From positions 806,001-870,000 of the forward strand of contig NZ_CP039424.1 of the NCBI RefSeq assembly GCF_005877055.1: a DNA stretch of 64,000 bases, given 5' to 3'. This document shows, piece by piece, positions 32,522-40,466 of this stretch (the stretch's first letter is position 1; each line of letters opens with the position of its first letter). The notes beneath the pieces were generated by a model. It did not search any database. It saw only the letters and a program-made list of their open reading frames with translations, and had not been told where the DNA came from. Source of the stretch: Citricoccus sp. SGAir0253 (GTDB lineage Bacteria > Actinomycetota > Actinomycetes > Actinomycetales > Micrococcaceae). The position numbers and the translations under genes are program-made.

Positions 32522-32635
32522 ATGTCGATTCTTGCACTTGAGGTCTTCTTCACCGTCCTGCTCGTCCTCGCGGGCCTGGCCATGGCGGCCTTCGCCGTCC
32601 TCGTCGTCTCCGGCCTGTACAAGGGCCAGCGCTGA
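32522..32635 (+). CDS. 37-residue single-helix membrane microprotein
   Basis: MSILALEVFF, then a continuous hydrophobic helix to about residue 32, and a short basic tail GLYKGQR. It has no charged residues in the helix except Glu7. The gene has its own leaderless promoter (TAGGAT six bases before the ATG) and a clean stop 9 bases before the nitrobindin start, so it looks real despite its size. The function is unknown; such proteins often tune a membrane partner. Confidence 0.6.
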   Translation: MSILALEVFFTVLLVLAGLAMAAFAVLVVSGLYKGQR

Positions 32636-32644
32636 CCTGCCGCC

Positions 32645-33289
32645 GTGCCCACTGAGCTGCCCTTCGACCTGACCCCGGAGCTCGCTCCGCTGTCCTGGCT
32701 CATCGGCGCCTGGGAGGGCCAGGGCCGCCTCGGGGCCGGCGAGGAGGGCAGCGAGGTCTTCTACCAGCGCGTCGACTTCACCGACCACGAGCTGCCGTTC
32801 CTGGAGTACCGCGCCGAGTCCTGGCTGTGCGAGGAGGACGGCACGCTCCTGCGCCCGCTCACGGTGGAGACCGGCTTCTGGGCGCTGGACCGCGAGCGGC
32901 GCGACGGCGACCCCGGGCCGGGCATGTCCCCGGCGGACGTGGTCCCGGCCCTGCGCTCCGCGGCGGACGTGGAGCAGTACCGGCGGCAGGACGACAGCTT
33001 CCCCATCACGGCCCAGATCACCCATCCCGGCTCGCTGACCGAGCTGTACTACGGGGTCATCAAGGGCCCCCAGGTGCAGCTGCGCACCGACTCGGTGCTG
33101 CGCGGCTCCGCCGCCGGGCCCTACGAGGGCGGCACGCGCATCCTCGGCCTCGTCAACGGCCAGCTGTTCTGGCGCTGGGACGCGACGGCCGGTGGCGAGG
33201 AGCAGCCGCACGCCTCGGCGATCCTCGACCGCATGCCCGATCCGAGCCAGGGGCGGCTGGCCCCGGGCGTCCCGCGAAGGAACCCATGA
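32645..33289 (+). CDS. nitrobindin-like heme-binding beta-barrel protein
   Basis: A 214-residue protein of the FABP-like nitrobindin (THAP4/DUF1794) family, which holds ferric heme and converts peroxynitrite to nitrate. The N-terminal signature GAWEGQG is at residues ~21-27, and the proximal heme His lies in EQPHASAILDRM. An insertion of ~25 residues (RRDGDPGPGMSPADV...) follows the fourth strand. The GTG start follows the microprotein gene by 9 bases, and its stop overlaps the next start (ATGA), so it is coupled to ygfZ. Confidence 0.85.
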   Translation: MPTELPFDLTPELAPLSWLIGAWEGQGRLGAGEEGSEVFYQRVDFTDHELPFLEYRAESWLCEEDGTLLRPLTVETGFWALDRERRDGDPGPGMSPADVVPALRSAADVEQYRRQDDSFPITAQITHPGSLTELYYGVIKGPQVQLRTDSVLRGSAAGPYEGGTRILGLVNGQLFWRWDATAGGEEQPHASAILDRMPDPSQGRLAPGVPRRNP

Positions 33290-34443
33290 CCTCCCCCCTG
33301 CTGTCCGGTCCGCACGCCGTCCACGGGGCGGTCGCCGGCAGCGGCCCGGACGCCGCCGTGGCCGCCCACTACGGGCAGCCGGTGGCCGAGCAGCGCGCCC
33401 TGGCCGCCGGCACCGCCGTGGTGGACCTGTCCCACCGGGGCGTCGTCACCGTGACCGGGCCCGACCGCCTGACGTGGCTGCACGTGCTGACGAGCCAGCG
33501 GCTGGACCGGCTCGCCCCCGGCACCTCGACCGAGACCCTGTTCCTGGACGTGCAGGGCCGCATCGAGTTCGACTGCCACCTCGTGGACGACGGCGCCACC
33601 ACGTGGCTGACCGTGGAGCCGGGGGAGGGCGCCGCGCTGGCGGACTGGCTGGAGCGGATGCGGTTCGCCTCCCGCGTGGAGGTCGCCGACCGCACCGGAG
33701 AGGTCGCCGTCCTCGGCGCCACCGCCGACGTCCCGGGCTGGGACGGGCGCGGCGACGTGGTCCGCTGGCGCGACCCCTGGCCGGCGATCGGCGAGGGCGG
33801 GTTCCCCTACACCGAGGACCCGGACCCGGCGCACCACCCCGCCGCGGACTGGTCCTGGTCCGAGTACCTCGTCCCGGCCGCGGAGCTGCCCGGCCTGCCC
33901 GGCGCCCTGCCCGCCGGCTGGGGCCTGGCCGGCGTCCTCGCGGCCGAGGCGCTGCGCATCGCGGCCCTGCGGCCCCGCCACGGCGTGGACACCGACGACC
34001 GCACGATCCCGCACGAGGTGGACCTCGTGCGCACCGCCGTGCACCTGGCCAAGGGCTGCTACAAGGGCCAGGAGACGATCGCCCGCGTGCACAACCTCGG
34101 ACACCCGCCGCGGCGGCTGGCCTTCCTGCAGCTCGACGGCTCCGGCCACGTGCTGCCGGCCCCGGGCTCCGACGTCGTCGTGCGCCCGGAGACCGAGGCG
34201 GAGGCCGGCACGGCCCGGCCCGTGGGCACCCTGACCTCGGCGGCCCTGCACCACGAGATGGGGCCGATCGCCCTGGCCGTGCTCAAGCGCGCCACCGACC
34301 CGCAGGCGCCACTGCTGGTGCGCGAGGGCACCGCCGAGGACGGCTGGACCCTCACCGCCGCCGCCCAGGAGACGGTGGTCTCGCCCCGGGCCGGCAAGGC
34401 CGTGGGCCGGCCCACCGGCCTGCTGCGCGGGGGTCCGCGCTAG
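33286..34443 (+). CDS. ygfZ: folate-binding YgfZ/GcvT-like protein (Fe-S cluster maintenance)
   Basis: A 385-residue protein of the tetrahydrofolate-binding YgfZ family, which helps repair or assemble Fe-S enzymes. The diagnostic KGCYKGQETIAR is present near residue 260, with HEVDLVRTAVHLAKG before it. The N-terminal GcvT-like domain has VDLSHRGVVTVTGPDRLTWLHVLTSQ. The ATG overlaps the nitrobindin stop. Pairing a heme nitrosative-stress protein with an Fe-S maintenance factor suggests a shared role in oxidative or NO damage; this link is inferred. Confidence 0.92.
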   Translation: MTSPLLSGPHAVHGAVAGSGPDAAVAAHYGQPVAEQRALAAGTAVVDLSHRGVVTVTGPDRLTWLHVLTSQRLDRLAPGTSTETLFLDVQGRIEFDCHLVDDGATTWLTVEPGEGAALADWLERMRFASRVEVADRTGEVAVLGATADVPGWDGRGDVVRWRDPWPAIGEGGFPYTEDPDPAHHPAADWSWSEYLVPAAELPGLPGALPAGWGLAGVLAAEALRIAALRPRHGVDTDDRTIPHEVDLVRTAVHLAKGCYKGQETIARVHNLGHPPRRLAFLQLDGSGHVLPAPGSDVVVRPETEAEAGTARPVGTLTSAALHHEMGPIALAVLKRATDPQAPLLVREGTAEDGWTLTAAAQETVVSPRAGKAVGRPTGLLRGGPR

Positions 34444-34498
34444 GCGGACGCGGCCAGCGGCCCGGTGACGACCCGCACCGGCACCCGCCGGCCCGCCG

Positions 34499-35251
34499 TC
34501 ACTGGTTGAACAGGACCGTCGTCTGCGAACCGGCGAGCTCGAAGCCGAGGGCGTCGGCCAGGTGCTGCGAGGCCCGGTGGCCCATGCCCGCCCGCCACTG
34601 GGGCACGAGCCCCTCCGTGAAGGCCTCCTCCATGGCGATGGCCCCGGCATAGGCGCCCAGTCCGTGCCGGCGCACGTCGGGCCGGACCAGGACGCCGAGG
34701 TGGCCGATCAGGCCCTGCCACTCCTCGTAGCCGGCGCCGGCCACGGGCTCCCCGGTCCTGGTGCCGGAGCCGTCGTCGGGCACGAGCGTGAAGGTGGCGT
34801 CCAGGCCGGAGAGCCCCACCTCGGCCACGTCGTCCGCGGGGCACGCGGCCTCCAGGGCCCGCGCGTCCTCCGCCTCGAAGGAGACCGCCACCGAGCCGGA
34901 CCGCTCGATCTCGGGGACGTCGTCCGCGTAGTAGAGCACCGCCTCGCCGAGCGAGCGGGCGGACTGGCCGGCGCCGAGGCGGATGAGCGTGGACTCCAGG
35001 GACAGCACCTCGTCGTCCACGTCCCGCGCGGCCTCGATCAGCCAGCGCGGTCCGTAGAGCACCGAGGCCCCGTACAGGCGCACGAACGTGGCGATGTGCT
35101 CGTCCTCGCCGCCGGTGCCGCCGTCGTCGGTGGGCACCTCGATCCGGCGGCCCCCGGCCGCCGTGGCCTCCGTGATCGCCCCGTCCGGCAGGCCGAGGAT
35201 GCGGGCCCACGCCAGCTCGATGATCTGGCGGGTGTGGCTGTTGACGGGCAT
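34499..35251 (-). CDS. GNAT-family acetyltransferase
   Basis: A 250-residue protein. The acetyl-CoA binding region is LGVLVRPDVRRHGLGAYAGAIAMEEAF in the C-terminal third, followed by GHRASQHLADALGFELAGSQ. The N-terminal ~150 residues are acidic and carry a partial, degenerate domain (LYGASVLYGPRWLIEAARDV). The substrate is unknown. TAGCCT lies 7 bases before the ATG, and its TAG is the stop of pfkA, so it is transcribed independently of pfkA as a leaderless message. Confidence 0.8.
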   Translation of the reverse strand: MPVNSHTRQIIELAWARILGLPDGAITEATAAGGRRIEVPTDDGGTGGEDEHIATFVRLYGASVLYGPRWLIEAARDVDDEVLSLESTLIRLGAGQSARSLGEAVLYYADDVPEIERSGSVAVSFEAEDARALEAACPADDVAEVGLSGLDATFTLVPDDGSGTRTGEPVAGAGYEEWQGLIGHLGVLVRPDVRRHGLGAYAGAIAMEEAFTEGLVPQWRAGMGHRASQHLADALGFELAGSQTTVLFNQ

Positions 35252-35258
35252 GCGCAGA

Positions 35259-35264
35259 AGGCTA
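35259..35264 (-). promoter_or_regulatory. leaderless -10 of the GNAT gene, overlapping the pfkA stop
   Basis: Minus-strand TAGCCT, 7 bases, ATG 35251. The TAG is the pfkA stop codon. Confidence 0.65.
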
Positions 35265-36290
35265 GCGCCCGAAGAGCACCTTCGCCTCGTCGTAGCGGTG
35301 CTGGGGGACCTCCTTGAGCCCGTCGAGGGCGTGGGCGAGGTCCACCCGGACGATCTCCGTGCCGTCCAGGGCCACCATCTGGCCGAACCGGCCCTCGGCC
35401 ACGAGGTCGATCGCCCCCATGCCGAAGCGCGTGGCCAGGACCCGGTCGTAGCCGGTGGGCGCGCCGCCGCGCTGGATGTGCCCGAGCACGGTGTTGCGGG
35501 TCTCGATGCCGGTGATCTCCTCGATCTGCTGCGTCACCCACTCGCCGATCCCGCCCAGCCGCGGCCGGCCGTGCTCGTCCGTGGACTCGGCCAGCGGGTC
35601 GTCGTGGCCCTCGGGGATGAACCCCTCGGCCACGACGACGAGCGGGGACCGGCCGCGCTCGTGCACCTGGCGCACCCACTCGCCGACCTGCTCCATGGAG
35701 GTGCGCTGCTCCGGGATGAGGATGGCGTGCGCGCCGGCCGACATCCCCGAGTGCAGGGCGATCCAGCCCACGTGGCGGCCCATCACCTCGGCGACCATGC
35801 ACCGGTGGTGGGACTCGCCCGTGGTGCGCAGCCGGTCCATGGCGTCGGTGGCGATCGAGACGGCGGTGTCGAAGCCGAAGGTGTAGTCGGTGGCCCGCAG
35901 GTCGTTGTCGATCGTCTTGGGCACCCCCACGAGCGGGACGCCGTCGTCGCACAGCCGCTTGGCCCCGGCCAGGGTGCCCTCGCCGCCGATCGCCACCACG
36001 GCGTCGATCCCGAGCCGGCGCATCTGGGCCAGGATGTTCTCCGGGCCGCCCTGCGGGTGGTGGTAGGGATGGGTGCGGGACGTGCCGAGGATCGTGCCGC
36101 CGGTGCGGGCCAGGCCGCGGACGCGCCGGCGGGGCAGGTCCTCCACGTCGCCCTCGATGAGGCCGCGCCAGCCGTCCCGGATCCCCACCAGCTCGTAGTC
36201 GTACGTCTTGATGCCGTGCAGGACCGCGGAGCGGATGACGGCGTTGAGTCCGGGGCAGTCCCCGCCGCTGGTCAGGAGGCCGACGCGCAT
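35262..36290 (-). CDS. pfkA: 6-phosphofructokinase
   Basis: A 342-residue PfkA-type phosphofructokinase, the committed step of glycolysis. The N-terminal GGDCPGLNAVIR binds the nucleotide phosphate, GGEG is at 102-105 and the catalytic Asp lies in PKTIDND (124-130); EVMGRHVGW and GHIQRGG bind fructose 6-phosphate. The GGEG loop, rather than GGDD, fits the ATP-using actinobacterial group, but donor choice is not certain. The ATG at 36290 has AAAGGA upstream, and a -10 TAGCCT lies at 36331-36336. An in-frame upstream extension is non-coding leader. Confidence 0.94.
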   Translation of the reverse strand: MRVGLLTSGGDCPGLNAVIRSAVLHGIKTYDYELVGIRDGWRGLIEGDVEDLPRRRVRGLARTGGTILGTSRTHPYHHPQGGPENILAQMRRLGIDAVVAIGGEGTLAGAKRLCDDGVPLVGVPKTIDNDLRATDYTFGFDTAVSIATDAMDRLRTTGESHHRCMVAEVMGRHVGWIALHSGMSAGAHAILIPEQRTSMEQVGEWVRQVHERGRSPLVVVAEGFIPEGHDDPLAESTDEHGRPRLGGIGEWVTQQIEEITGIETRNTVLGHIQRGGAPTGYDRVLATRFGMGAIDLVAEGRFGQMVALDGTEIVRVDLAHALDGLKEVPQHRYDEAKVLFGR

Positions 36291-36333
36291 GGAGGGTGGT
36301 CCTTTCTGGGCTGGTGCAGGTCCTGACGGAAGG

Positions 36334-36585
36334 CTATCGGCTGCCGGGACCCGGGAAGGCACGCTCCAGCGGGATCGAGCCGTCCTGCCAGGGCAGCAGC
36401 ACCCACGCCACGAGGTAGGCGCCGACGCCGATGAACGGCAGCAGGAACGCCACGAGGACGGCGAGCCGCACGAGCGCGAGGTCCCAGCCGTACTTCGCGG
36501 ACAGTCCGCCGCACACGCCGCCGACGAGGCGGCGCGGTCCGCGACGGTAGGGCAGGGCGCGCAGGGAGCGGTAGAGGGTGTCCAT
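36334..36585 (-). CDS. small PspC-domain membrane protein
   Basis: An 83-residue protein that is essentially one PspC domain: RRLVGGVCGGLSAKYGWDLALVRLAVLVAFLLPF, then a second helix VGAYLVAWVLLPW. PspC domains sense or transmit envelope stress. It is last of three minus-strand genes (PspC/LiaF-like, two-helix protein, this one), divergent from a PspC-containing sensor kinase. AAGGGA precedes the ATG, which lies 2 bases after the preceding stop. Confidence 0.85.
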   Translation of the reverse strand: MDTLYRSLRALPYRRGPRRLVGGVCGGLSAKYGWDLALVRLAVLVAFLLPFIGVGAYLVAWVLLPWQDGSIPLERAFPGPGSR

Positions 36586-36587
36586 GG

Positions 36588-36944
36588 TCAGTGTCCCTTC
36601 CGGGTGGCGCCGGCGATGCCGCCGGCGACGAGGGCGAGGCCGCCGAGCGCGGCCAGGGTGATCGCGACGAGCGCGGGGTCGATGTCCCAGTCCAGCACGG
36701 TCGTGGCCAGGGACCACAGCGCCACCAGCAGGGCGATGACGCCCCAGGCGAGGGTGCCGGTGCGGATGCCGGCCGGCGCGGCGGTGCCGGTGGAGGGGCC
36801 GATGGAGGTGCCGTCCCCGCCCGGGCTGCCGGCGGCCGTGCTGCCGGTGCCGGTCGGGGCGTCGTGCAGGGTGCCGCGGGTGATCTCCTCCTCGAGGGCG
36901 GCGGCCTCGGCGTCGTGGGGACGGTGCGGGTCGTGCGTGCTCAT
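36588..36944 (-). CDS. two-helix membrane protein of the PspC cluster
   Basis: A 118-residue protein with a ~60-residue acidic then Gly/Ser/Thr-rich N-terminus. It has two membrane helices: TLAWGVIALLVALWSLAT and the Ala/Leu/Gly-rich segment around ITLAALGGLALVAGG, then a basic tail. The ATG at 36944 has AGGAG at 9-base spacing; a GTG at 36953 in a GTGA overlap is the alternative. Unknown function; co-transcribed with the two PspC proteins. Confidence 0.65.
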   Translation of the reverse strand: MSTHDPHRPHDAEAAALEEEITRGTLHDAPTGTGSTAAGSPGGDGTSIGPSTGTAAPAGIRTGTLAWGVIALLVALWSLATTVLDWDIDPALVAITLAALGGLALVAGGIAGATRKGH

Positions 36945-36949
36945 GGCGT

Positions 36950-38362
36950 TCACTCCTGGTTTCCGGTGGAGCCGGTGGTGCTGTCGGTGCGGGCGGGGGC
37001 GCCGTCCACGCGGACGGTGAGGGTGGAGAAGGCGAGGTCGGCCTCGACGTCGAGGCGCTCGGTCCCGGGGGCGTCGACGACCTGGACGCGGCCGTCCGCG
37101 GTGGACGCGCCGGCGGGCAGGTCCGGGTAGTCCACGGTGCTGAAGGCATTGTCCACGGTGAGGTAGACGTCCACGTCGTCCGGGACGCGCAGCTCGGCCG
37201 TGGAGAAGGACAGGTCCACGCCCACCGGGTCCGCGGCCGTGCGGGCCGGCTCGTCCGTCAGGTCGATCGTGCCGGTCCCGAAGCTCAGGTGGTAGCCGGT
37301 CCGGGCGTCGCCGCGCAGGGTCCCGTCCCAGTCGCCGTCCCAGTCGCCGACCCGCAGGGACGCGGCGCCCGTGGCGGCCAGGACGGGCAGCACCAGGATG
37401 GCGGTGACGACGGTCAGCCCGCCGCCGCCGCGCCCGAGGACGGCACCGACCACGAGGCCGACCGCCATGACGCCCAGCGCCGTGGCGAGGCTCGCGGCCC
37501 AGATGACGCTCCAGCCGGCGGTGAACACGCCGAGGTAGCGCAGGGCGGCGACGGCGGCGCCGGCCAGCACCGCGATCCCGACCACCAGCAGCTGGGTGGG
37601 GCCGGTCAGCGACGGCGGCGTGCGGTCCACGGGCGGGGCCGCGGCAGCGGGCGCGGTGGGGTACGGCCCGGCGTGGGGACCGGCGTGTGGGGAGGGATGG
37701 GGGGAGGGGTACGGGGCGTGGGGGGCGCTCATGGGGTCACGACCTTCGGGGACGGGAGGGACGGCGGGGGCAGGGGGGAGGGGGGAGCCGGGGGGCACCG
37801 GCGCGGCGGGGGGACCGGCCGGGGTGGGCGTGGCGTACCAGCCCGTGTCGGAGGGGGCGAGGTAGACCGGCTGGTCGCCGACCGGGCCGCCGTCGGTCCC
37901 CGGGCCGGTGGCGGGCTGCTGCCCGGGGGGCAGCGCGCGGGGGCCCGGGCGGGAGGCGACGAGCCACACGAACAGCCCGACCACCGCCAGGCCGAGGACG
38001 CTGCCCCAGCCCCACCACCCGGCCTCGCGGCCGTACGGCGGGGTGAGCAGGGAGCCGAGGCCGAGGACCGCGAGGACCAGGGCACCGGTCATCCCGGAGG
38101 TCCACCGGCCCCGGGCCGCCTCGCGGGCGTGGATGCGGCCGTCCGGCTCGGGCAGCACCATCCACGCCAGCCCGTAGGCCAGCACGGCGACGCCGTCCGT
38201 CAGCAGGGCCAGGACCACGAACAGGGCCCGGCCCAGCGTGCGGTCCAGGCCGAGGCGGTCGGACGTCCCCGCGACCACGCCGCCCAGCCAGCGCTGGGGC
38301 GGGCGCACGGTGCGCAGGGAGTGGATCCAGGCGTAGAAGCCGGAGGCGGGGTTCTCGTTCAT
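36950..38362 (-). CDS. PspC-domain protein with LiaF-like C-terminal beta domain
   Basis: A 470-residue membrane protein. The N-terminal PspC domain spans residues ~20-75, two further helices reach ~135, and a long Pro/Gly/His linker (~140-250) includes PHPSPHAGPHAGPYP repeats. Three helices (~256-335) follow, then an extracytoplasmic beta-rich domain with repeating LSFGTGTIDL, LSFSTAELRV, NAFSTVDY and LAFSTLTVRV. That domain resembles the LiaF/toast-rack fold that tunes LiaRS-type cell-envelope stress signalling. It is divergent from the kinase-regulator pair at 38488, consistent with a three-component system. Confidence 0.8.
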   Translation of the reverse strand: MNENPASGFYAWIHSLRTVRPPQRWLGGVVAGTSDRLGLDRTLGRALFVVLALLTDGVAVLAYGLAWMVLPEPDGRIHAREAARGRWTSGMTGALVLAVLGLGSLLTPPYGREAGWWGWGSVLGLAVVGLFVWLVASRPGPRALPPGQQPATGPGTDGGPVGDQPVYLAPSDTGWYATPTPAGPPAAPVPPGSPLPPAPAVPPVPEGRDPMSAPHAPYPSPHPSPHAGPHAGPYPTAPAAAAPPVDRTPPSLTGPTQLLVVGIAVLAGAAVAALRYLGVFTAGWSVIWAASLATALGVMAVGLVVGAVLGRGGGGLTVVTAILVLPVLAATGAASLRVGDWDGDWDGTLRGDARTGYHLSFGTGTIDLTDEPARTAADPVGVDLSFSTAELRVPDDVDVYLTVDNAFSTVDYPDLPAGASTADGRVQVVDAPGTERLDVEADLAFSTLTVRVDGAPARTDSTTGSTGNQE

Positions 38363-38487
38363 GCCTCCATCGTGGTCCGCGCCGGGGGTGCGCCGGTATC
38401 CGGGAGAGCCCGGATCCGACCCGGAGGGACCCCGGACCCGGCCCGGGGCGGGCCCCGCACCGCCCCGGACTCGGGCAGGATGGACTC

Positions 38488-39813
38488 ATGCGCCCCGTGC
38501 TCACCCGACCGCTCCCGGGCCGCGTCATCGCCGGCGTCTGCGCTGGGCTGGCGCGGTACCTCGGCCTGCCCGTGGCCTGGGTGCGGGCCGGCGTGGTGGC
38601 CCTGGCCCTGCTCAGCGGGGTGGGCGTGGTGTTCTACGGGTGGCTGTGGATCTTCGTCCCGGACGAGCACGAGGACGTGGTCCGGGCCGGTGGGCCGGTG
38701 CGGGGGGCCGCCCACCCCGTCCCGGTCTCCGCGGCTCCTGCGCCGGACGCCGCCGCGGCGCGCGGCCGCGCGCTGGACCGGGGCTGGCAGGTGGCCTTCG
38801 GCATCGTGCTGCTGGGCGTGGCCGCCGTGCTCGGGCTGCAGGCGGCGGGCGTGCGCCTGGACTGGGGGGTGGTGGGCCCGGCGGCCGTGGTGCTGCTCGG
38901 CATCGCGCTGGCCTGGCTGCAGCTCGACGCGCTGCGCGGGGCCGGCCGCGCCGGCCGCGGGGGGCGGATCACGTCCCTCGTGCTCGGGCTGCTGCTCGTG
39001 CTGGCCGGGGTGCTGGCCTTCGCCGCCGGCTTCGTCGGCACGGACGAGCTCTGGTTCGGGCTCGTGGTGGCGCTCGTGATCCTGGCCGGGGTGACGCTCG
39101 TGGCCGCCCCCTGGGTGCTCACGGCCTGGCGGGACGCCGCGGCGAAGTCCTCCGCGCTCGCCGTCCAGACCGAGCGCGCGGAGATCGCCGCCCACCTGCA
39201 CGACTCCGTGCTGCAGACGCTCGCGCTGATCCAGCGCAACGCCGCCGACGCCTCCGCCGTCGCCCGGCTCGCGCGGGCCCAGGAACGGGACCTGCGCCAG
39301 TACCTCTACCAGGACCCGTCGCGGCCCACGGGCACCCTCGCGGACCGCCTGCAGGACCTGGCCGCGGCGATCGAGGACGACCACGGCGGCCCCATCGAGG
39401 TGGTCACCGCCGGGTCCGCGACCGGCCCGTGGCTGGACCCGGTGCTGCAGGCGGCGCGCGAGGCGATGCTCAACGGGGTCCGCCACGCCGGGCCGGTGCA
39501 GGTGTACGCCGAGGCGCGGCCGGACGCCGTCGAGGTGTTCGTGAAGGACCGCGGCCCGGGCTTCGACCCGGCCGCGGTCCCGCCGGACCGCCTCGGGGTC
39601 CGCGAGTCGGTGGTCGGCCGCATGGAGCGGGCCGGCGGCACCGCGCGGATCCTGACCGGCGACGGCGGCACCGAGGTCCGGCTGCACCTGCCGGTCCCGG
39701 CCGGGGAGGGGCCGGCCGGGCCGGCGGGGCAGGCGCCGGCCCGGCCGATGGAGCAGCCGGGGGACCGGACGGTGGACCGGACGGTGGACGACGAGAAGGG
39801 GATGCGGGGATGA
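38488..39813 (+). CDS. sensor histidine kinase with N-terminal PspC domain
   Basis: A 441-residue kinase. Residues 1-58 form a PspC domain (GRVIAGVCAGLARYLGLP), then four membrane helices up to ~210. The HisKA_3 phosphoacceptor is His238 in HLHDSVLQTLALIQRNA, and the ATPase region has REAMLNGVRHAG and DRGPGFDP. This HDSVLQ class pairs with LuxR-type regulators, as in LiaS. The tail contains a short DRTVDRTVDD duplication. Its stop overlaps the regulator start by ATGA. The neighbouring LiaF-like and PspC proteins are likely its modulators and targets. Confidence 0.9.
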   Translation: MRPVLTRPLPGRVIAGVCAGLARYLGLPVAWVRAGVVALALLSGVGVVFYGWLWIFVPDEHEDVVRAGGPVRGAAHPVPVSAAPAPDAAAARGRALDRGWQVAFGIVLLGVAAVLGLQAAGVRLDWGVVGPAAVVLLGIALAWLQLDALRGAGRAGRGGRITSLVLGLLLVLAGVLAFAAGFVGTDELWFGLVVALVILAGVTLVAAPWVLTAWRDAAAKSSALAVQTERAEIAAHLHDSVLQTLALIQRNAADASAVARLARAQERDLRQYLYQDPSRPTGTLADRLQDLAAAIEDDHGGPIEVVTAGSATGPWLDPVLQAAREAMLNGVRHAGPVQVYAEARPDAVEVFVKDRGPGFDPAAVPPDRLGVRESVVGRMERAGGTARILTGDGGTEVRLHLPVPAGEGPAGPAGQAPARPMEQPGDRTVDRTVDDEKGMRG

Positions 39814-40466
39814 GCGGGACACGCGTGAGGGTGGTCATCGTGGACGACCACGCGATCTTCCGGACCGGCCTGCGGGCGGACCTGGACCCGGCGGCCGTCG
39901 AGGTGGTCGGCGAGGCCGGGGACGTGGACGCGGCGGTGCGGACCATCCACGAGCAGCGGCCGGACGTCGTGCTGCTGGACGTGCACCTGCCCGGCGGGCG
40001 CGGGGGCGGCGGCGCGGAGGTGGCCGCCTCCTGCCAGGACCTCGCCCCGGGGGTGCGCTTCCTCGCCATCTCCGTCTCGGACGCGGCCGAGGACGTCGTC
40101 GCGGTCATCCGCGCCGGGGCCCGCGGCTACGTCACCAAGACGATCTCCGGGGCGGAGGTCTCCGACGCCGTGCGCCGGGTGGCCGGCGGGGACGCCGTGT
40201 TCTCGCCCCGCCTGGCCGGGTTCGTGCTGGACGCCTTCGGCACCGCGGCGGTGGCGGTGCGGGACGAGGAGCTCGACCTGCTCTCGGCCCGCGAGCTCGA
40301 GGTGATGCGGCTGATCGCCCGCGGATACACCTACAAGGAGGCGGCGCGGGACCTGTTCATCTCGGTGCGCACGGTGGAGACCCACGTGTCCAACGTGCTG
40401 CGCAAGCTCCAGCTGTCCAACCGCCACGAGCTCACGCGCTGGGCGGGGGAGCGGGGGCTGCTCTAG
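39810..40466 (+). CDS. LuxR-family response regulator of the PspC/LiaF-like system
   Basis: A 218-residue NarL/LiaR-type regulator. The receiver has the acidic pair Asp12-Asp13 and phospho-acceptor Asp57 in VVLLDVHLP, with a Thr/Ser and Lys in the usual places (AISVS, TKTIS). The C-terminal LuxR helix-turn-helix is LSARELEVMRLIARGYTYKEAARDLFISVRTVETHVSNVLRKL. An unusual Gly-rich GGRGGGGAE insert follows the phosphorylation loop. It is coupled to the kinase by an ATGA overlap. Its TAG stop shares a CTAG with the convergent modC stop. Confidence 0.92.
   Translation: MSGTRVRVVIVDDHAIFRTGLRADLDPAAVEVVGEAGDVDAAVRTIHEQRPDVVLLDVHLPGGRGGGGAEVAASCQDLAPGVRFLAISVSDAAEDVVAVIRAGARGYVTKTISGAEVSDAVRRVAGGDAVFSPRLAGFVLDAFGTAAVAVRDEELDLLSARELEVMRLIARGYTYKEAARDLFISVRTVETHVSNVLRKLQLSNRHELTRWAGERGLL

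Noticed and set aside
29540-33211. A 1223-codon minus-strand open frame
   Set aside because: It runs through mshD, glnR and several plus-strand genes that have clear families. It is a shadow frame.
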